Origin: an uncultured Archangium sp.
GTDB lineage: Bacteria; Myxococcota; Myxococcia; Myxococcales; Myxococcaceae
NCBI GenBank assembly: GCA_903905455.1
Contig: CAIVGN010000020.1
Coordinates: 1 to 42,293, forward strand
DNA length: 42,293 nt
Direction of reading: 5' to 3'
Shown here: in pieces, positions 1 through 8,630 of the stretch
Position numbering within the stretch: position 1 is the first letter of the stretch
Layout of the letters: each line of letters opens with the position of its first letter
Notes under the pieces: generated by a model
What the model was told of the DNA's origin: nothing
The model's input: the letters and a program-made list of their open reading frames with translations, nothing else
Database searches by the model: none
Position numbers and translations under genes: made by a program

Positions 1-780
1 GAGGCGGTTGGGCGTGGTGCCGCTGCCGACGTAGAGCGGGTTGCTGGAGATGCTGCCGGTGCCCGGGCTGACCGAGGTGTAGTTGGCCGAGGTGTTGCCC
101 CAGACGTCGTTGTACGAGTTGCCCAGCGCGATGGTGTTGTACTGGTACAGCCCGGAGCCGTTGGCGGTGACCACCGAGTTGGTGATGCTCACCGCGCCCG
201 ACGTGCCCGACGAGTAGACGCCGTAGGTGTTGGACACGAGCGTCGAGTGGTCGACGGAGAGCGAGCCACTGACGCCGTACGCGCCGAAGGTGTTTCCGGT
301 GAAGAACGTGGTGAGCACGTTGGTGGTGCCCGCGTTGGTGCGGAAGCCGTAGGTGTTGCTCCGCGCGATGCCGTTGCTGAAGGTCACCGACCCCGACGAA
401 TCGACGGCGTAGGTCGCCTCTTCGAGGGTGGTGGAGCTCGCGGTCAGCGTGCCGCCGGCCGCGACGCGGATGCCGGTCCACGAGCCGGCCGAGGTGCCCG
501 CCGAAGTGAAGAGCACCGGCGACGCCCCGTTGCCGTTGACCGCCAGGGTGCCCAGCACGATGAGCTCCACGTGGGCCGCGTCGGTGCCCAGGTTGGCCGC
601 GTCGGTGGTGGTGACGGTGATGGTGGTGCCCGCGGCGACGGTCAGGGTCACGCCCGCGTTGACCTGCACGTCGCGGGTGATGCTCACGGCCCCCGACCAG
701 GTCGTGTCGCTGCTGATGACCTGCGCCGAGGCCGAGGTGGCGAGCAGGGCGAGGAAGAGAAGGGGGCGGGGGGAGCGCAT
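1..780 (-). CDS. Secreted right-handed beta-helix repeat protein, C-terminus beyond window
   Basis: The reverse frame is open from an ATG at 780 to the window edge (260 codons, no stop), so the 3' end is missing. The N-terminus is a clear Sec signal peptide (MRSPRPLLFLALLATSASA, cut likely before QV). The rest is low-complexity Ser/Thr/Gly/Asn sequence with a short period of turns such as NTYGF, NTFGAYG, NTYGVYSSG and NGSGLYQYN, the pattern of parallel beta-helix (PbH1/NosD-like) proteins, including the phrase where a 'wall' of fragments is defined by TSAGSWTGIRV. Such proteins are usually exported surface or extracellular proteins; no enzymatic residues can be assigned. It is divergent from fdhD. 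Function is unknown. Confidence 0.8.
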   Translation of the reverse strand, partial: MRSPRPLLFLALLATSASAQVISSDTTWSGAVSITRDVQVNAGVTLTVAAGTTITVTTTDAANLGTDAAHVELIVLGTLAVNGNGASPVLFTSAGTSAGSWTGIRVAAGGTLTASSTTLEEATYAVDSSGSVTFSNGIARSNTYGFRTNAGTTNVLTTFFTGNTFGAYGVSGSLSVDHSTLVSNTYGVYSSGTSGAVSITNSVVTANGSGLYQYNTIALGNSYNDVWGNTSANYTSVSPGTGSISSNPLYVGSGTTPNRL

Positions 781-869
781 GGTCGGTGAACACCTCACCC
801 CCGCTCGAAGTGCAAGCCCGCTACACTCGGAAAGATGAGCGGAAACCGCCCCGGGAGAACGTTTCCTTC

Positions 870-1673
870 GTGAACGAACTTTCCCGCGCCGTCACGCTGC
901 AACACCTTGGTTCTGCTGGGTCCGAGGCCCGCACCGACGAGGTCGCCCACGAGGAGCCGCTGGAGTTCCAGCTCGATGGCCAGTCGGTGGCCGTCGTCAT
1001 GCGCACCCCCGGGCACGACGAGGAGCTCGGGACCGGCTTCCTGCTGACCGAGGGAATGATCACCGCCCTCGACGACGTTCTCTCGCTTCGACACTGCACG
1101 GTGGTCCCCACCCCAGAGGCCGAAGACAACGTCTTGCAGATCCGCCTGCGCACCCCCATCGACCTCGCGCGCTTCCGCCGCAACCTCTTCGCCAGCTCCA
1201 GCTGCGGGGTGTGCGGCAAGGCCACCCTGGAGAACGCGCTGCGCACCACGAGCCCGGTGGTGACCTCCTTTGAAATCTCCCGGGCCTCCCTGGTCGCCAT
1301 GCCCGCCCGCCTGCGCGCCGAGCAGCCCGCGTTCTCCGCCACCGGAGGGCTGCACGCCGCGGCGCTCTTCACCGCCGACGGCACGCCGCTGGTGGTCCGC
1401 GAAGACGTCGGCCGCCACAACGCCGTCGACAAGGTGGTGGGCTGGGCGCTGCGGAACGACGTCCCGCGCGCGTCGCTGACCTTGATGGTCTCGGGGCGCC
1501 TGAGCTTCGAGCTGGTGCAGAAGGCGGTGGCCGCGCGCATCCCCGTTCTCGCGGGCATCTCGGCGCCGACCTCGCTGGCGGTGCGCATGGCCGAGGGCCT
1601 GGGCATCACCCTCGTCGGCTTCCTGCGCGAGGGCTCGATGAACGTCTACGCCCACGCCGCCCGGGTGAAGTGA
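870..1673 (+). CDS. fdhD: FdhD, sulfurtransferase/sulfur carrier for formate dehydrogenase maturation
   Basis: FdhD passes sulfur from IscS to the molybdenum/tungsten cofactor of formate dehydrogenase in the cytoplasm. The protein (267 aa from the GTG at 870) carries the family's Cys-loop SSCGVCGK (Cys112 and Cys115), an early TPGHDEELGTGFLLTEG segment and the later REDVGRHNAVDKVVGW and SGRLSFELVQKA blocks, all typical of FdhD. A frame-matched GTG at 786 would add 28 poorly conserved residues but lies only 5 bp from the divergent upstream start; the GTG at 870 has a GGGAGA stretch upstream and gives the usual length, so I prefer it. The stop overlaps the next start (TGATG). No formate dehydrogenase gene is in the window, so its client is encoded elsewhere. 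Confidence 0.93.
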   Translation: MNELSRAVTLQHLGSAGSEARTDEVAHEEPLEFQLDGQSVAVVMRTPGHDEELGTGFLLTEGMITALDDVLSLRHCTVVPTPEAEDNVLQIRLRTPIDLARFRRNLFASSSCGVCGKATLENALRTTSPVVTSFEISRASLVAMPARLRAEQPAFSATGGLHAAALFTADGTPLVVREDVGRHNAVDKVVGWALRNDVPRASLTLMVSGRLSFELVQKAVAARIPVLAGISAPTSLAVRMAEGLGITLVGFLREGSMNVYAHAARVK

Positions 1674-2212
1674 TGGCCAGCATCGGGCACGTGGTGCTGG
1701 GCACCGCGGTGGCGCGCGCCCACGACGGGACGCTGAACTGGCGCTCGGCGGTGGCCTTCTCGGCCTTCTCGATGCTGCCCGACCTCGACGTCATCGGCTT
1801 CCGCTTCGGCATTCCCTACGGCGCGCCCTTCGGCCACCGAGGGGCCACGCACTCCATCGCCTTCGCCCTGGCCGTGGGCGTGCTCGGCTTCTTCATCACC
1901 CGGCGCAACTGGCGCAGCACGTTCGCGGTGACCCTGGTGGTGCTCTCACACCCGCTGCTCGACATGCTCACCGACGGCGGCCTCGGGGTGGCGCTCTTCT
2001 GGCCGCTCACCCCGCACCGCTACTTCTTCCCGTGGACCCCGCTGCCCGTGGCGCCCATCGGCAAGGGCATGCTCTCGGCGCGCGGGCTGTACGTGGTGGC
2101 GGTCGAGAGCCTCGTCTTCCTCCCGCTGCTGTTTCTCCGCCTCGACCCACGGCGCTACTCCTGGACGTTGCGCAGGAAGTCGGCGACCTCGGAGAAGCGG
2201 GTGTGCAGGTAG
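1673..2212 (+). CDS. YdjM-like membrane-bound metal-dependent hydrolase (DUF457 family)
   Basis: A 179-residue integral membrane protein of the YdjM/COG1988 'metal-dependent hydrolase' family. Visible signatures are SIGHVVLGTA at the N-terminus, MLPDLDVIGFRFG, FGHRGATHS and LSHPLLDMLTDGG: the conserved His/Asp residues proposed to bind metal, spaced between hydrophobic helices (about residues 62-76, 83-93 and 139-153). The substrate is unknown; YdjM in E. coli is known mainly as an SOS-regulated inner-membrane protein. The start ATG at 1673 overlaps the fdhD stop by one base (TGATG), implying translational coupling. The last 58 bp overlap the 3' end of the convergent globin gene, so the C-terminal tail is read from a shared stretch. 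Confidence 0.88.
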   Translation: MASIGHVVLGTAVARAHDGTLNWRSAVAFSAFSMLPDLDVIGFRFGIPYGAPFGHRGATHSIAFALAVGVLGFFITRRNWRSTFAVTLVVLSHPLLDMLTDGGLGVALFWPLTPHRYFFPWTPLPVAPIGKGMLSARGLYVVAVESLVFLPLLFLRLDPRRYSWTLRRKSATSEKRVCR

Positions 2213-2595
2213 CTGCGAACCGGGCCGGCGAGGCCCCGCTGGTCCATCGCCCGGGCCATCGAGCGCACCCACGCGTCGCGCAGGTCGACGCCCACCGGCA
2301 CCTTCGCGTGGCGCATGCGCAGCCGCGGGTGCCCGTGCTTCTCGGTGTAGTCCTGCGGGCCGCCCAGCCAGCCCATGAGGAACATCGCGAAGCGCTCGCG
2401 TGAACCGCGGCTCACCTTGCCCGGCGGCTCCTGGTGGTGCACCGCGGCCAGGGCGGGCTCGTTGAGTTCCATGTCGTCGTAGAAGGCCTCGACCAGGGCG
2501 GTGACCGCCTCGGCGCCTCCCACGCGCAGGAACGGGGTGTCCTGGGGCGTGGGCGTGTACGCGTCGCTGCCCTCGATGCGCAAGGTGACCGTCAT
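2155..2595 (-). CDS. Truncated haemoglobin, group II-like
   Basis: A 146-residue globin. The sequence FLRVGGAEAVTALVEAFYDD matches helices A-B of group II truncated haemoglobins, and GHPRLRMRHAKVPVG with RDAWVRSM is the family's signature around the proximal haem-binding His (His96) and the conserved Trp109. These proteins bind O2 or NO in the cytoplasm and are usually linked to NO detoxification or oxygen sensing. Open frame extends upstream to 2826, but homology begins just after the ATG at 2595, which sits 4 bp after the stop of the M3 peptidase gene, so the two are probably co-transcribed. The 3' end overlaps the convergent ydjM-like gene by 58 bp. The product is well supported; the physiological role is inferred. 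Confidence 0.9.
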   Translation of the reverse strand: MTVTLRIEGSDAYTPTPQDTPFLRVGGAEAVTALVEAFYDDMELNEPALAAVHHQEPPGKVSRGSRERFAMFLMGWLGGPQDYTEKHGHPRLRMRHAKVPVGVDLRDAWVRSMARAMDQRGLAGPVRSYLHTRFSEVADFLRNVQE

Positions 2596-2599
2596 GGCG

Positions 2600-4615
2600 T
2601 CACTTCCCGTCGAGCCACGCCTGGAAGGCGTCGAAGGAGTACGGGCGACCCAGGAAGTCCTGCACCAGGGCGCCGGCTTCCTTGCTGCCGCCGGGCTCGA
2701 GCACCTTCTTGCGGTACTGCGTGGCCACCGTGCCGTCGAGCATGCCCCTGGCGCGGAACTGGGTGAGCAGGTCCTTCGCGATGACCGTGCTCCACTGGTA
2801 CGTGTAATAGATGGCCGAGTAGCCATCGAGGTGGCCGAAGCCGAGCTCGAAGTGCGTGCCCGGCGCCCACTCGCGGCGGAAGGGGAGGAACTTCTCCTGC
2901 ACCTCCTGCAGCACCGCCGTGGAGTCGAAGCCCGGCGCGCGGTTGTGGAAGGCGAGGCTCACCGCCGAGAGGAAGAACTGGCGGCGCGTGTCCACGCCCA
3001 CGCCGAACTCCTTGGCGCGCTTGAGCTGTCCCACCAGCGCGTCGGGGATGGGCTCGTTGGTGGTGACGTGCTTGGCGAAGGTCTTGAGCGCCGACGCGTC
3101 CAGCGGCCACTCCTGCAGCAGCATCGAGGGCACCTCCACGAAGTCCCACTCGGTGCGAATGCCCGACACCCCGGCCCACGGCTGGCGGCCCGCGAAGATC
3201 TCGTGCAGCAGGTGCCCGAACTCGTGGAAGAAGGTCTCGACCTCGCTGTGCTGCAGCAGCTCACCGGGCCTGGGGAAGTTGCACACCAGCACCGCCTCGG
3301 GGAGCTCCCGGCCGCCCACGCCCACCGTCAGGCCGAACTGCGCCGCGTGCTTGTACTTGCCGTCGCGGGGATGCATGTCGAGGTGGATGCGCCCCAGCAG
3401 CGTGTCGCCCTCGAAGAGGTCGAAGGTCTCGACGTCGGGGTGCCACACCTGGGCGTCGGTCACCTTCACGTAGCGCACGCCGAAGAGCGTCGAGGTGATG
3501 CTCATCACCCCCTGCTTCACGTTGCCGTACTCGAAGTACGAGCGCAGGGCCTGCGAGTCGAGGCCGTACGACTCGGCCTTCACCCGGTCCTCGAAGAACT
3601 GGTGCTCCCAGGGCTCGACCGAGGTCGCGCCGGGGAAGTCCTTCTGCTTGCGCGTCAGCAGCATCGCCATGTCCTGCCTGGCGCGCTTCTCGGTGGCCAG
3701 GCGGCCCTTCTCGATGAAGTCGTTGGCGGCCTCGGCGGTCTTCACCATCTTGGTCTCGGTGATGTACGCGGCCCAGGTGGGGTAGCCGAGCAGCGTGGCC
3801 AGCTCGTGGCGCTTGGCGAGCATCGCGTTGAGCACCTCGACGTTCTGGGGGAAGGCGCGCTCGCGGTACGCGCGCCACAGGGCTTCGCGCACCTTGCCGC
3901 TCTTGGCGTAGATCATCACCGGCAGGTAGTCGGGGGTGTTGGTGGTGACGGTCACCTTCCCGTCCTTCGCGGGGTGCGCGGCGAGCCAGTCGGCGGGCAG
4001 CCCGTCGAGCTCGGTGGCGTTCACGGTCACCTGGCGCACGTCGTCGCGGATGTTGCGGCCGAAGGTCTGGCCGATCTTCACCAGCTCCTCGTTGATGCTC
4101 TTGACCCTGGTGCGCGTGGCCTCGTCGCGGTCGACGCCGCTGCGGCGGAACTCGCGCAGGGTCTTGAACAGCCAGAACGCGCCCACCGGGTCGAGCGACT
4201 TCGCCTCGACCTTCGCCAGCGCGTCGTACAGCCCGCGGTCCAGCGAGAGCTCCACGTTGTAGGCCTCGAGCTGCTGCTCACAGGTCTCGCAGGCCTCGCG
4301 GAACTTCGCGTCGGGGTGCACTTCCTTGGCGAGACCGGAGCGCGCGCCCATGTTGCCCATCGCCGCGACGACCTCGTCGTAGAGCGCGAGCACCTTCGCG
4401 TCGCTGCCCGGCGGGAGCGCCTTGAGCTCGGCCACCGCGGCCTTCGCCCGGGCCAGCGTCGCGTCGCAGGTCGAAGTGAACGTCGTCACGGGGCTCGCGA
4501 GCAGCGTCGCGGCCTTCGGCGTCGAGGTGAGCTTCATGGGGGGTCCCTTCACGGAAGTGGCAGTGGTGGCGCAGCCGGTGACGAGGGCCGCGCTGAGGCA
4601 GAGGAGCGTTCGCAT
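2600..4615 (-). CDS. M3 family zinc oligopeptidase, predicted lipoprotein
   Basis: A 671-residue thimet/oligopeptidase-like metallopeptidase. The HEFGH zinc motif is at residues 464-468 and the third ligand Glu494 lies in EVPSMLLQEW, the standard M3 arrangement; length is normal for the family. M3 enzymes cleave short peptides and are mostly cytosolic. Here, however, the N-terminus from the ATG at 4615 is a lipoprotein signal (MRTLLCLSAALVTGC, lipid Cys15) followed by a short Thr/Lys-rich linker, so the enzyme is predicted to be anchored in the envelope and degrade peptides in the periplasm or outside. An in-frame start at 4744 would put a long non-signal extension in front and run into the divergent gene's start; I rejected it. 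The globin gene follows after 4 bp. Confidence 0.92.
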   Translation of the reverse strand: MRTLLCLSAALVTGCATTATSVKGPPMKLTSTPKAATLLASPVTTFTSTCDATLARAKAAVAELKALPPGSDAKVLALYDEVVAAMGNMGARSGLAKEVHPDAKFREACETCEQQLEAYNVELSLDRGLYDALAKVEAKSLDPVGAFWLFKTLREFRRSGVDRDEATRTRVKSINEELVKIGQTFGRNIRDDVRQVTVNATELDGLPADWLAAHPAKDGKVTVTTNTPDYLPVMIYAKSGKVREALWRAYRERAFPQNVEVLNAMLAKRHELATLLGYPTWAAYITETKMVKTAEAANDFIEKGRLATEKRARQDMAMLLTRKQKDFPGATSVEPWEHQFFEDRVKAESYGLDSQALRSYFEYGNVKQGVMSITSTLFGVRYVKVTDAQVWHPDVETFDLFEGDTLLGRIHLDMHPRDGKYKHAAQFGLTVGVGGRELPEAVLVCNFPRPGELLQHSEVETFFHEFGHLLHEIFAGRQPWAGVSGIRTEWDFVEVPSMLLQEWPLDASALKTFAKHVTTNEPIPDALVGQLKRAKEFGVGVDTRRQFFLSAVSLAFHNRAPGFDSTAVLQEVQEKFLPFRREWAPGTHFELGFGHLDGYSAIYYTYQWSTVIAKDLLTQFRARGMLDGTVATQYRKKVLEPGGSKEAGALVQDFLGRPYSFDAFQAWLDGK

Positions 4616-4731
4616 CGGGGGGCGGTTTACGAGCATGGCGCTGACAACTCCAGCGAACACGCGGGGCTGGTGCGGAGCGGGCTGCAAGCGCATGAAGCTC
4701 CTTGAAAAGGCCACGCACGAAGGGAACCCCC

Positions 4732-5511
4732 ATGAACTCCGCACTCCTCGCGCTGCTGCTGTTCGCGGCCCCCGAAGCGGCGCCCGCCGACCTGCCCGCG
4801 TGCCCCAGCGCTGAAGAGAAGCCCGACGTGAAGCTGCTGCTCAAGCGCACCGAGCGCGTGCTCGAGGGCCGCTCGTCGGTGGCGGTGATGCGCATGGCCA
4901 TCAAGACGCCCGCCTGGGAGCGCGCGGTGAAGATGAAGATCTGGTCCCGCGGCCGGGACTTCACCCTGGTGCGCGTGGTCGAGGGCGGGCCGCGCGAGAC
5001 GGGCATGATGACCCTCAAGCGCGAGAAGCAGCTGTGGAACTACCTGCCCCAGGCCGGCCGGGTGATGAAGCTGCCCTCGGGCATGATGGGCGACAGCTGG
5101 ATGGGCTCCGACTTCACCAACGACGATCTCGTGCGCGGCTCGTCGCTGGTGGACGACTTCGACGCCCGCTTCGAGAAGAGCGTGGACCACGAAGGCTCGC
5201 CCGCGTGGTCCATCACCCTGACCCCGCACGCCAGCGCCAGCGTGGTGTGGGGAAAGATCGAGATGCGCATCGACCGCAAGAGCTGCATGCCCGTCGAGCA
5301 GCGCTTCTTCGACGAAGACCAGCAGCTCGCGCGGCGCATGACCTACGGCGACCTGCAGACCATCGGGTGGCGCACCTACCCCATGAAGCTCACCGTCACC
5401 CCGGCGGACCAGGGCCGCCAGACCGTCATCACCTACGAGCACCTCGAGCTCGACGTGGACGTGCCCGACGACACCTTCAGCCTGCGCCGCCTGCAGCAGG
5501 GCAAGGAGTGA
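4732..5511 (+). CDS. Outer-membrane lipoprotein-sorting (LolA-like) periplasmic protein
   Basis: A 259-residue exported protein with a short signal peptide (MNSALLALLLFAAPEAAPA). The mature part matches the pattern of the 'outer membrane lipoprotein-sorting protein' family (LolA/LolB-like fold): an N-terminal helix LLLKRTERVLEGRSSVAVM, strands with KIWSRGRDFTLVRVVEGGPRE, then a long run ending in VPDDTFSLRRLQQGKE, the usual last strand plus tail. Such proteins carry hydrophobic cargo through the periplasm. The ATG at 4732 has GAAGGGA about 9 bases upstream; an in-frame ATG at 4702 would precede the signal peptide. It is the first gene of a five-gene operon with two FtsX permeases, an ATPase and a beta-barrel, suggesting it shuttles the transporter's substrate. 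Cargo is unknown. Confidence 0.85.
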   Translation: MNSALLALLLFAAPEAAPADLPACPSAEEKPDVKLLLKRTERVLEGRSSVAVMRMAIKTPAWERAVKMKIWSRGRDFTLVRVVEGGPRETGMMTLKREKQLWNYLPQAGRVMKLPSGMMGDSWMGSDFTNDDLVRGSSLVDDFDARFEKSVDHEGSPAWSITLTPHASASVVWGKIEMRIDRKSCMPVEQRFFDEDQQLARRMTYGDLQTIGWRTYPMKLTVTPADQGRQTVITYEHLELDVDVPDDTFSLRRLQQGKE

Positions 5512-5514
5512 CCC

Positions 5515-6717
5515 ATGTTGCTGTCGATGTCGTGGCGCAACGTCTGGCGTAACGCCCGCAGGTCGATCATCACCATGACCGCGCTGAGCTTCGGCGTGGC
5601 GGGCATCGTCGGCATGTACAGCTACCGCGAGCTCACCTACGGGGTGATGGTTCGCGACATCACCACCGGGCTCGTGGGCCACCTCCAGGTGCACGGCAAG
5701 GGCTACCAGGACGCGCCGAGCATCGGCACCCTCGTGGCCAACCCGCTGCAGGTCGAGGCGGTGCTCCAGGGCGCGCTGCCCGGGGCGAAGACCGAGCGGC
5801 GGGTCATCGGCGCGGGGCTCGCGGGCTCGGGCGACCGTTCGGCGCCGGTGATGGTGCTGGGCGTCGAGCCGGGCGCCACCGCGCTCTACCGCATGAGCGC
5901 CGGCCAGGACTTCACGGGGCAGCCCCACGAGGTGCTCATCGGCAAGGACCTCGCGACCGAGCTCGACGTGGGCGTGGGTGGCGAGCTGGTGCTGGTGAGC
6001 CAGGGCGCCGACGGCTCGGTGGCCAACGATCGCTACGTGGTCAGCGGCACCTTCACCTCCAGCAGCGCGGAGCTGGACGGCACTGCCGTGGCGCTCCCGC
6101 TGGCCGAGGCGCAGTCGTTCTTCGCCCTGGGCGAGGGCGTGCACCAGCTGGTGGTGCGCCTGCCGGTGGATCGCGAAGACGTGGGCCCGGAGGTGAACGC
6201 CCTGCGCGCCGCGCTCGACGTGAAGACCCTCGAGGCCCTCTCGTGGACCGAGATGCTCCCGCAGATGAAGGCCTCCATGGACACCAAGCGCCGCAGCCAG
6301 GGCGTGATGGACTTCGTCATCTTCCTCATCGTGGGCCTGGGCGTGTTCAACGCCATGACCATGGCCGTCTTCGAGCGCACCCGGGAATTCGGGGTGCTCG
6401 CGTCGCTGGGCACGCGGCCTTCCCGCATCCTGGCCATGGTGATGCTCGAGGCCTTCTGGCAGGCCGGCCTCGCCTTCGTCATCGGGGTGAGCCTCGCGGC
6501 CCTCGGGCTCTACGGCTGGGGCACCGTCGACCTGAGCGCGATGATGCAGGGCGACGTGATGGGCGTGCGCATGCCCACGAAGCTCGAGCTCGGCCTCGAC
6601 CCCCGCGCGCTCGGTGGCGCGGCCTTCACCGCCTTCTTCACCGCCTTCGCCGGCGCCTTCTTCCCCGCGTTGCGCGCGGCCCGGCTCAGGCCCGTCGAAG
6701 CCCTGAGGCACACATGA
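5515..6717 (+). CDS. ABC transporter permease, FtsX/LolC/MacB type (first of two)
   Basis: A 400-residue inner-membrane permease. It has the four-helix MacB/LolC layout: an N-terminal helix after SWRNVWRNARRS (about 18-36), a large periplasmic domain (about 45-255), and three C-terminal helices, with FERTREFGVLASLGTRPSRI as the cytoplasmic coupling segment and the family end-motif RAARLRPVEALR. LolC/LolE proteins extract lipoproteins from the inner membrane; MacB-type proteins act mechanically on periplasmic partners. It starts 3 bp after the LolA-like gene, and its stop overlaps the next permease start (ATGA). With its paralogue it probably forms a heterodimer energised by the ATPase at 7953. 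Lipoprotein release versus export of another envelope component cannot be decided from sequence. Confidence 0.92.
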   Translation: MLLSMSWRNVWRNARRSIITMTALSFGVAGIVGMYSYRELTYGVMVRDITTGLVGHLQVHGKGYQDAPSIGTLVANPLQVEAVLQGALPGAKTERRVIGAGLAGSGDRSAPVMVLGVEPGATALYRMSAGQDFTGQPHEVLIGKDLATELDVGVGGELVLVSQGADGSVANDRYVVSGTFTSSSAELDGTAVALPLAEAQSFFALGEGVHQLVVRLPVDREDVGPEVNALRAALDVKTLEALSWTEMLPQMKASMDTKRRSQGVMDFVIFLIVGLGVFNAMTMAVFERTREFGVLASLGTRPSRILAMVMLEAFWQAGLAFVIGVSLAALGLYGWGTVDLSAMMQGDVMGVRMPTKLELGLDPRALGGAAFTAFFTAFAGAFFPALRAARLRPVEALRHT

Positions 6718-7940
6718 GCGGCGCCCTGTTGCTCGGTTGGCGGAACATCTGGCGCAACCGCCGCCGCACCTTCATCAGCATGAGCGCCATCGGCGTGGGC
6801 CTGCTGCTGGTCATCTTCTATTCGGGCCTCGTGGGCGGCCTGCTGGGCGAAGCCAAGAGCCAGCTCGACGACGGCGGCATGGGCCACGTCGAGGTGTTCG
6901 CCCGGGGCTTTCGCGGCAAGCACGACGTGGCGGCGGTGATGCGCGACGTCGCCGCCTGGCGCGCGGGCCTCGCGTTGCCGGCGCGCAGCGAGGTCGGTGC
7001 CCGGGTTCTTGCTCGCGGCCTCGCCACCAGCGCACGGGGCAACGAGGCGGTGCAGGTCTTCGGCGTCGACTGGGCCGACGAGGCGACGCTCTCGGCGCAC
7101 CTGCGGCAGCTCCGGCTGGGCGCCTTGCCCGGGAGCGACGACGTGCACGGGGTGCTGGTGGGCGAGCAGCTCGCCGAGCGCCTGGGCCTCAAGGTGGGCT
7201 CGAAGGTGCGGCTGATGGTGCAGCGCGCCGACGCCGAGATGGGGGCCGATCTCTTCCGCGTCCGCGGGGTCTTCCACTCCATCGCGCCCACCATCGGGCA
7301 GCGCCAGGTCTACGTGTCGAGCGCCGCGGCCCAGGAACTCCTCGGCGTGCCCGGCGCGGCCCACCAGTTGGTCATCCAGCTCGAAGACCCCGCGCAGGCC
7401 GACGCCGTGGCGGCCAGCCTCAAGGCGCGCCTGGGCGACGACTACGAGGTGCTCACCTGGGCCGAGCTGTTGCCGGTGCTCAAGCGCATGGACGCGATGA
7501 TGAACGGCGTCATCTTCGGCCTCGCCACCTTCGTGTACCTGCTGGTCGGTCTCGGTGTGCTCAACACCATGTTGATGTCGGTGCTCGAGCGCACCCGCGA
7601 GTTCGGCGTGCTGATGGCGCTGGGCACGCGGCCCTCGCGGGTGATGCAGGTGGTGCTCGCCGAGTCGTTCTGGATCGCCACCTTGAGCGTGGTCCTCGGC
7701 GCCAGCCTGGGCGCGCTGCTCTCCTGGCAGTTCTCGAAGACCGGCTTCCAGCTCGGCACCGGCGGCGAGTCGATGCAGCTCGAGGGCGCCACCCTGTCGA
7801 CGCTGGTCAAGACCCGCTTCAACCCCACCGACGTCTTCAGGGCCGCGGGCTTCGTCTACGCCATGGCGTTGATCGTCGGCCTCTACCCCGCATCGCGCAT
7901 CACCCGGCTGCAGCCCGCAGAGGCGCTGCGCCGCTCCTGA
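6714..7940 (+). CDS. ABC transporter permease, FtsX/LolC/MacB type (second of two)
   Basis: A 408-residue paralogue of the preceding gene: both begin with a WRNxWRN motif (here LLLGWRNIWRNRRRTFISM), both have one N-terminal and three C-terminal membrane helices, a large periplasmic domain between them, the segment LERTREFGVLMALGTRPSRV and the terminal motif RLQPAEALRRS. Two different permease subunits with one ATPase is the LolCDE arrangement. The ATG overlaps the previous stop by four bases, which fixes the start although the frame is open further upstream. The ATPase gene follows after 12 bp. Confidence 0.92.
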   Translation: MSGALLLGWRNIWRNRRRTFISMSAIGVGLLLVIFYSGLVGGLLGEAKSQLDDGGMGHVEVFARGFRGKHDVAAVMRDVAAWRAGLALPARSEVGARVLARGLATSARGNEAVQVFGVDWADEATLSAHLRQLRLGALPGSDDVHGVLVGEQLAERLGLKVGSKVRLMVQRADAEMGADLFRVRGVFHSIAPTIGQRQVYVSSAAAQELLGVPGAAHQLVIQLEDPAQADAVAASLKARLGDDYEVLTWAELLPVLKRMDAMMNGVIFGLATFVYLLVGLGVLNTMLMSVLERTREFGVLMALGTRPSRVMQVVLAESFWIATLSVVLGASLGALLSWQFSKTGFQLGTGGESMQLEGATLSTLVKTRFNPTDVFRAAGFVYAMALIVGLYPASRITRLQPAEALRRS

Positions 7941-7952
7941 GAGGAGCCCGTC

Positions 7953-8630
7953 ATGGCCGTCGTCGAAGTCGAGAACGTCACGCGCGTGTACGAAGAGAAG
8001 GGCCAGGCCCCGTCGCCCGCGCTGCGCGGCGTGTCTCTCCTGGTCGAGAAGGGCGAGTTCATGGCCCTCGCCGGGCCCAGCGGCTCGGGCAAGACCACCT
8101 TGCTCAACCTCATCGGGGGGCTCGACGCGGTGACCTCCGGCGAGGTGCGAATCGATGGGCGCGCGCTCGGCAAGCTCTCCCGGCCCGACCTGGCCGACCT
8201 GCGGCGAGACCGCATCGGCTTCGTGTTCCAGGCCTACAACCTCGTGCCGGTGCTCACCGCCGCCGAGAACGCGGCCTACGTGCTCGAGCTCAAGGGTGTG
8301 CCCGCGGGCGAGCGGCGCGCGAAGGTGAAGGCGGTCTTCGAGCGGTTGGGGCTGGGCGCGTTCCTCGACACCCGGCCCATGAAGATGAGCGGCGGCCAGC
8401 AGCAGCGCGTCGCCGTCGCCCGGGCCATCGTCTCGGAGCCGGCGGTGGTGCTCGCCGATGAGCCCACCGCGAATCTCGACCAGGCCACCGGCGCCGCGCT
8501 GATGGACCTGATGCGCGAGCTCAACCGCGAGCGGGGCATCACCTTCATCTTCTCCACGCACGACCCCATGGTGCTCTCGCGCGCCGATCGCGTGGTGCGC
8601 CTCGTCGACGGGCTGGTGGTGGCGACGTGA
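7953..8630 (+). CDS. ABC transporter ATP-binding protein, LolD/MacB type
   Basis: A 225-residue nucleotide-binding subunit with every catalytic motif intact: Walker A GPSGSGKT (41-48), Q-loop Gln93 in FQAYNLVPVLTAAEN, signature MSGGQQQR (145-152), Walker B VVLADE (165-170) followed by PTANLD, and switch His203 in STHDP. The Q-loop context (YNLVPVLTAAENV-like) and the short length are typical of LolD/MacB/FtsE ATPases that pair with FtsX-type permeases. It lies 12 bp after the second permease and its stop overlaps the GTG of the beta-barrel gene (GTGA), so all five genes are likely one transcript. It should power the heterodimeric permease in the inner membrane. Confidence 0.95.
   Translation: MAVVEVENVTRVYEEKGQAPSPALRGVSLLVEKGEFMALAGPSGSGKTTLLNLIGGLDAVTSGEVRIDGRALGKLSRPDLADLRRDRIGFVFQAYNLVPVLTAAENAAYVLELKGVPAGERRAKVKAVFERLGLGAFLDTRPMKMSGGQQQRVAVARAIVSEPAVVLADEPTANLDQATGAALMDLMRELNRERGITFIFSTHDPMVLSRADRVVRLVDGLVVAT

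Noticed and set aside
786-869. GTG at 786 as the fdhD start
   Set aside because: It adds 28 residues without similarity to FdhD and leaves 5 bp to the divergent gene; the GTG at 870 gives the usual protein.
2501-4705. 734-codon open frame on the plus strand opposite the M3 peptidase
   Set aside because: A high-GC shadow: Arg/Ala/Gly/Val/His-rich translation without domain features, while the opposite strand carries HEFGH and a signal peptide.
4616-4744. N-terminal extension of the M3 peptidase to 4744
   Set aside because: It would place 43 residues before a perfect lipoprotein signal and overlap the start of the LolA-like gene.
5515-8630. Naming the transporter genes lolC, lolE and lolD
   Set aside because: The family level is clear, but the sequence alone cannot separate Lol from MacB-like or other FtsX systems.
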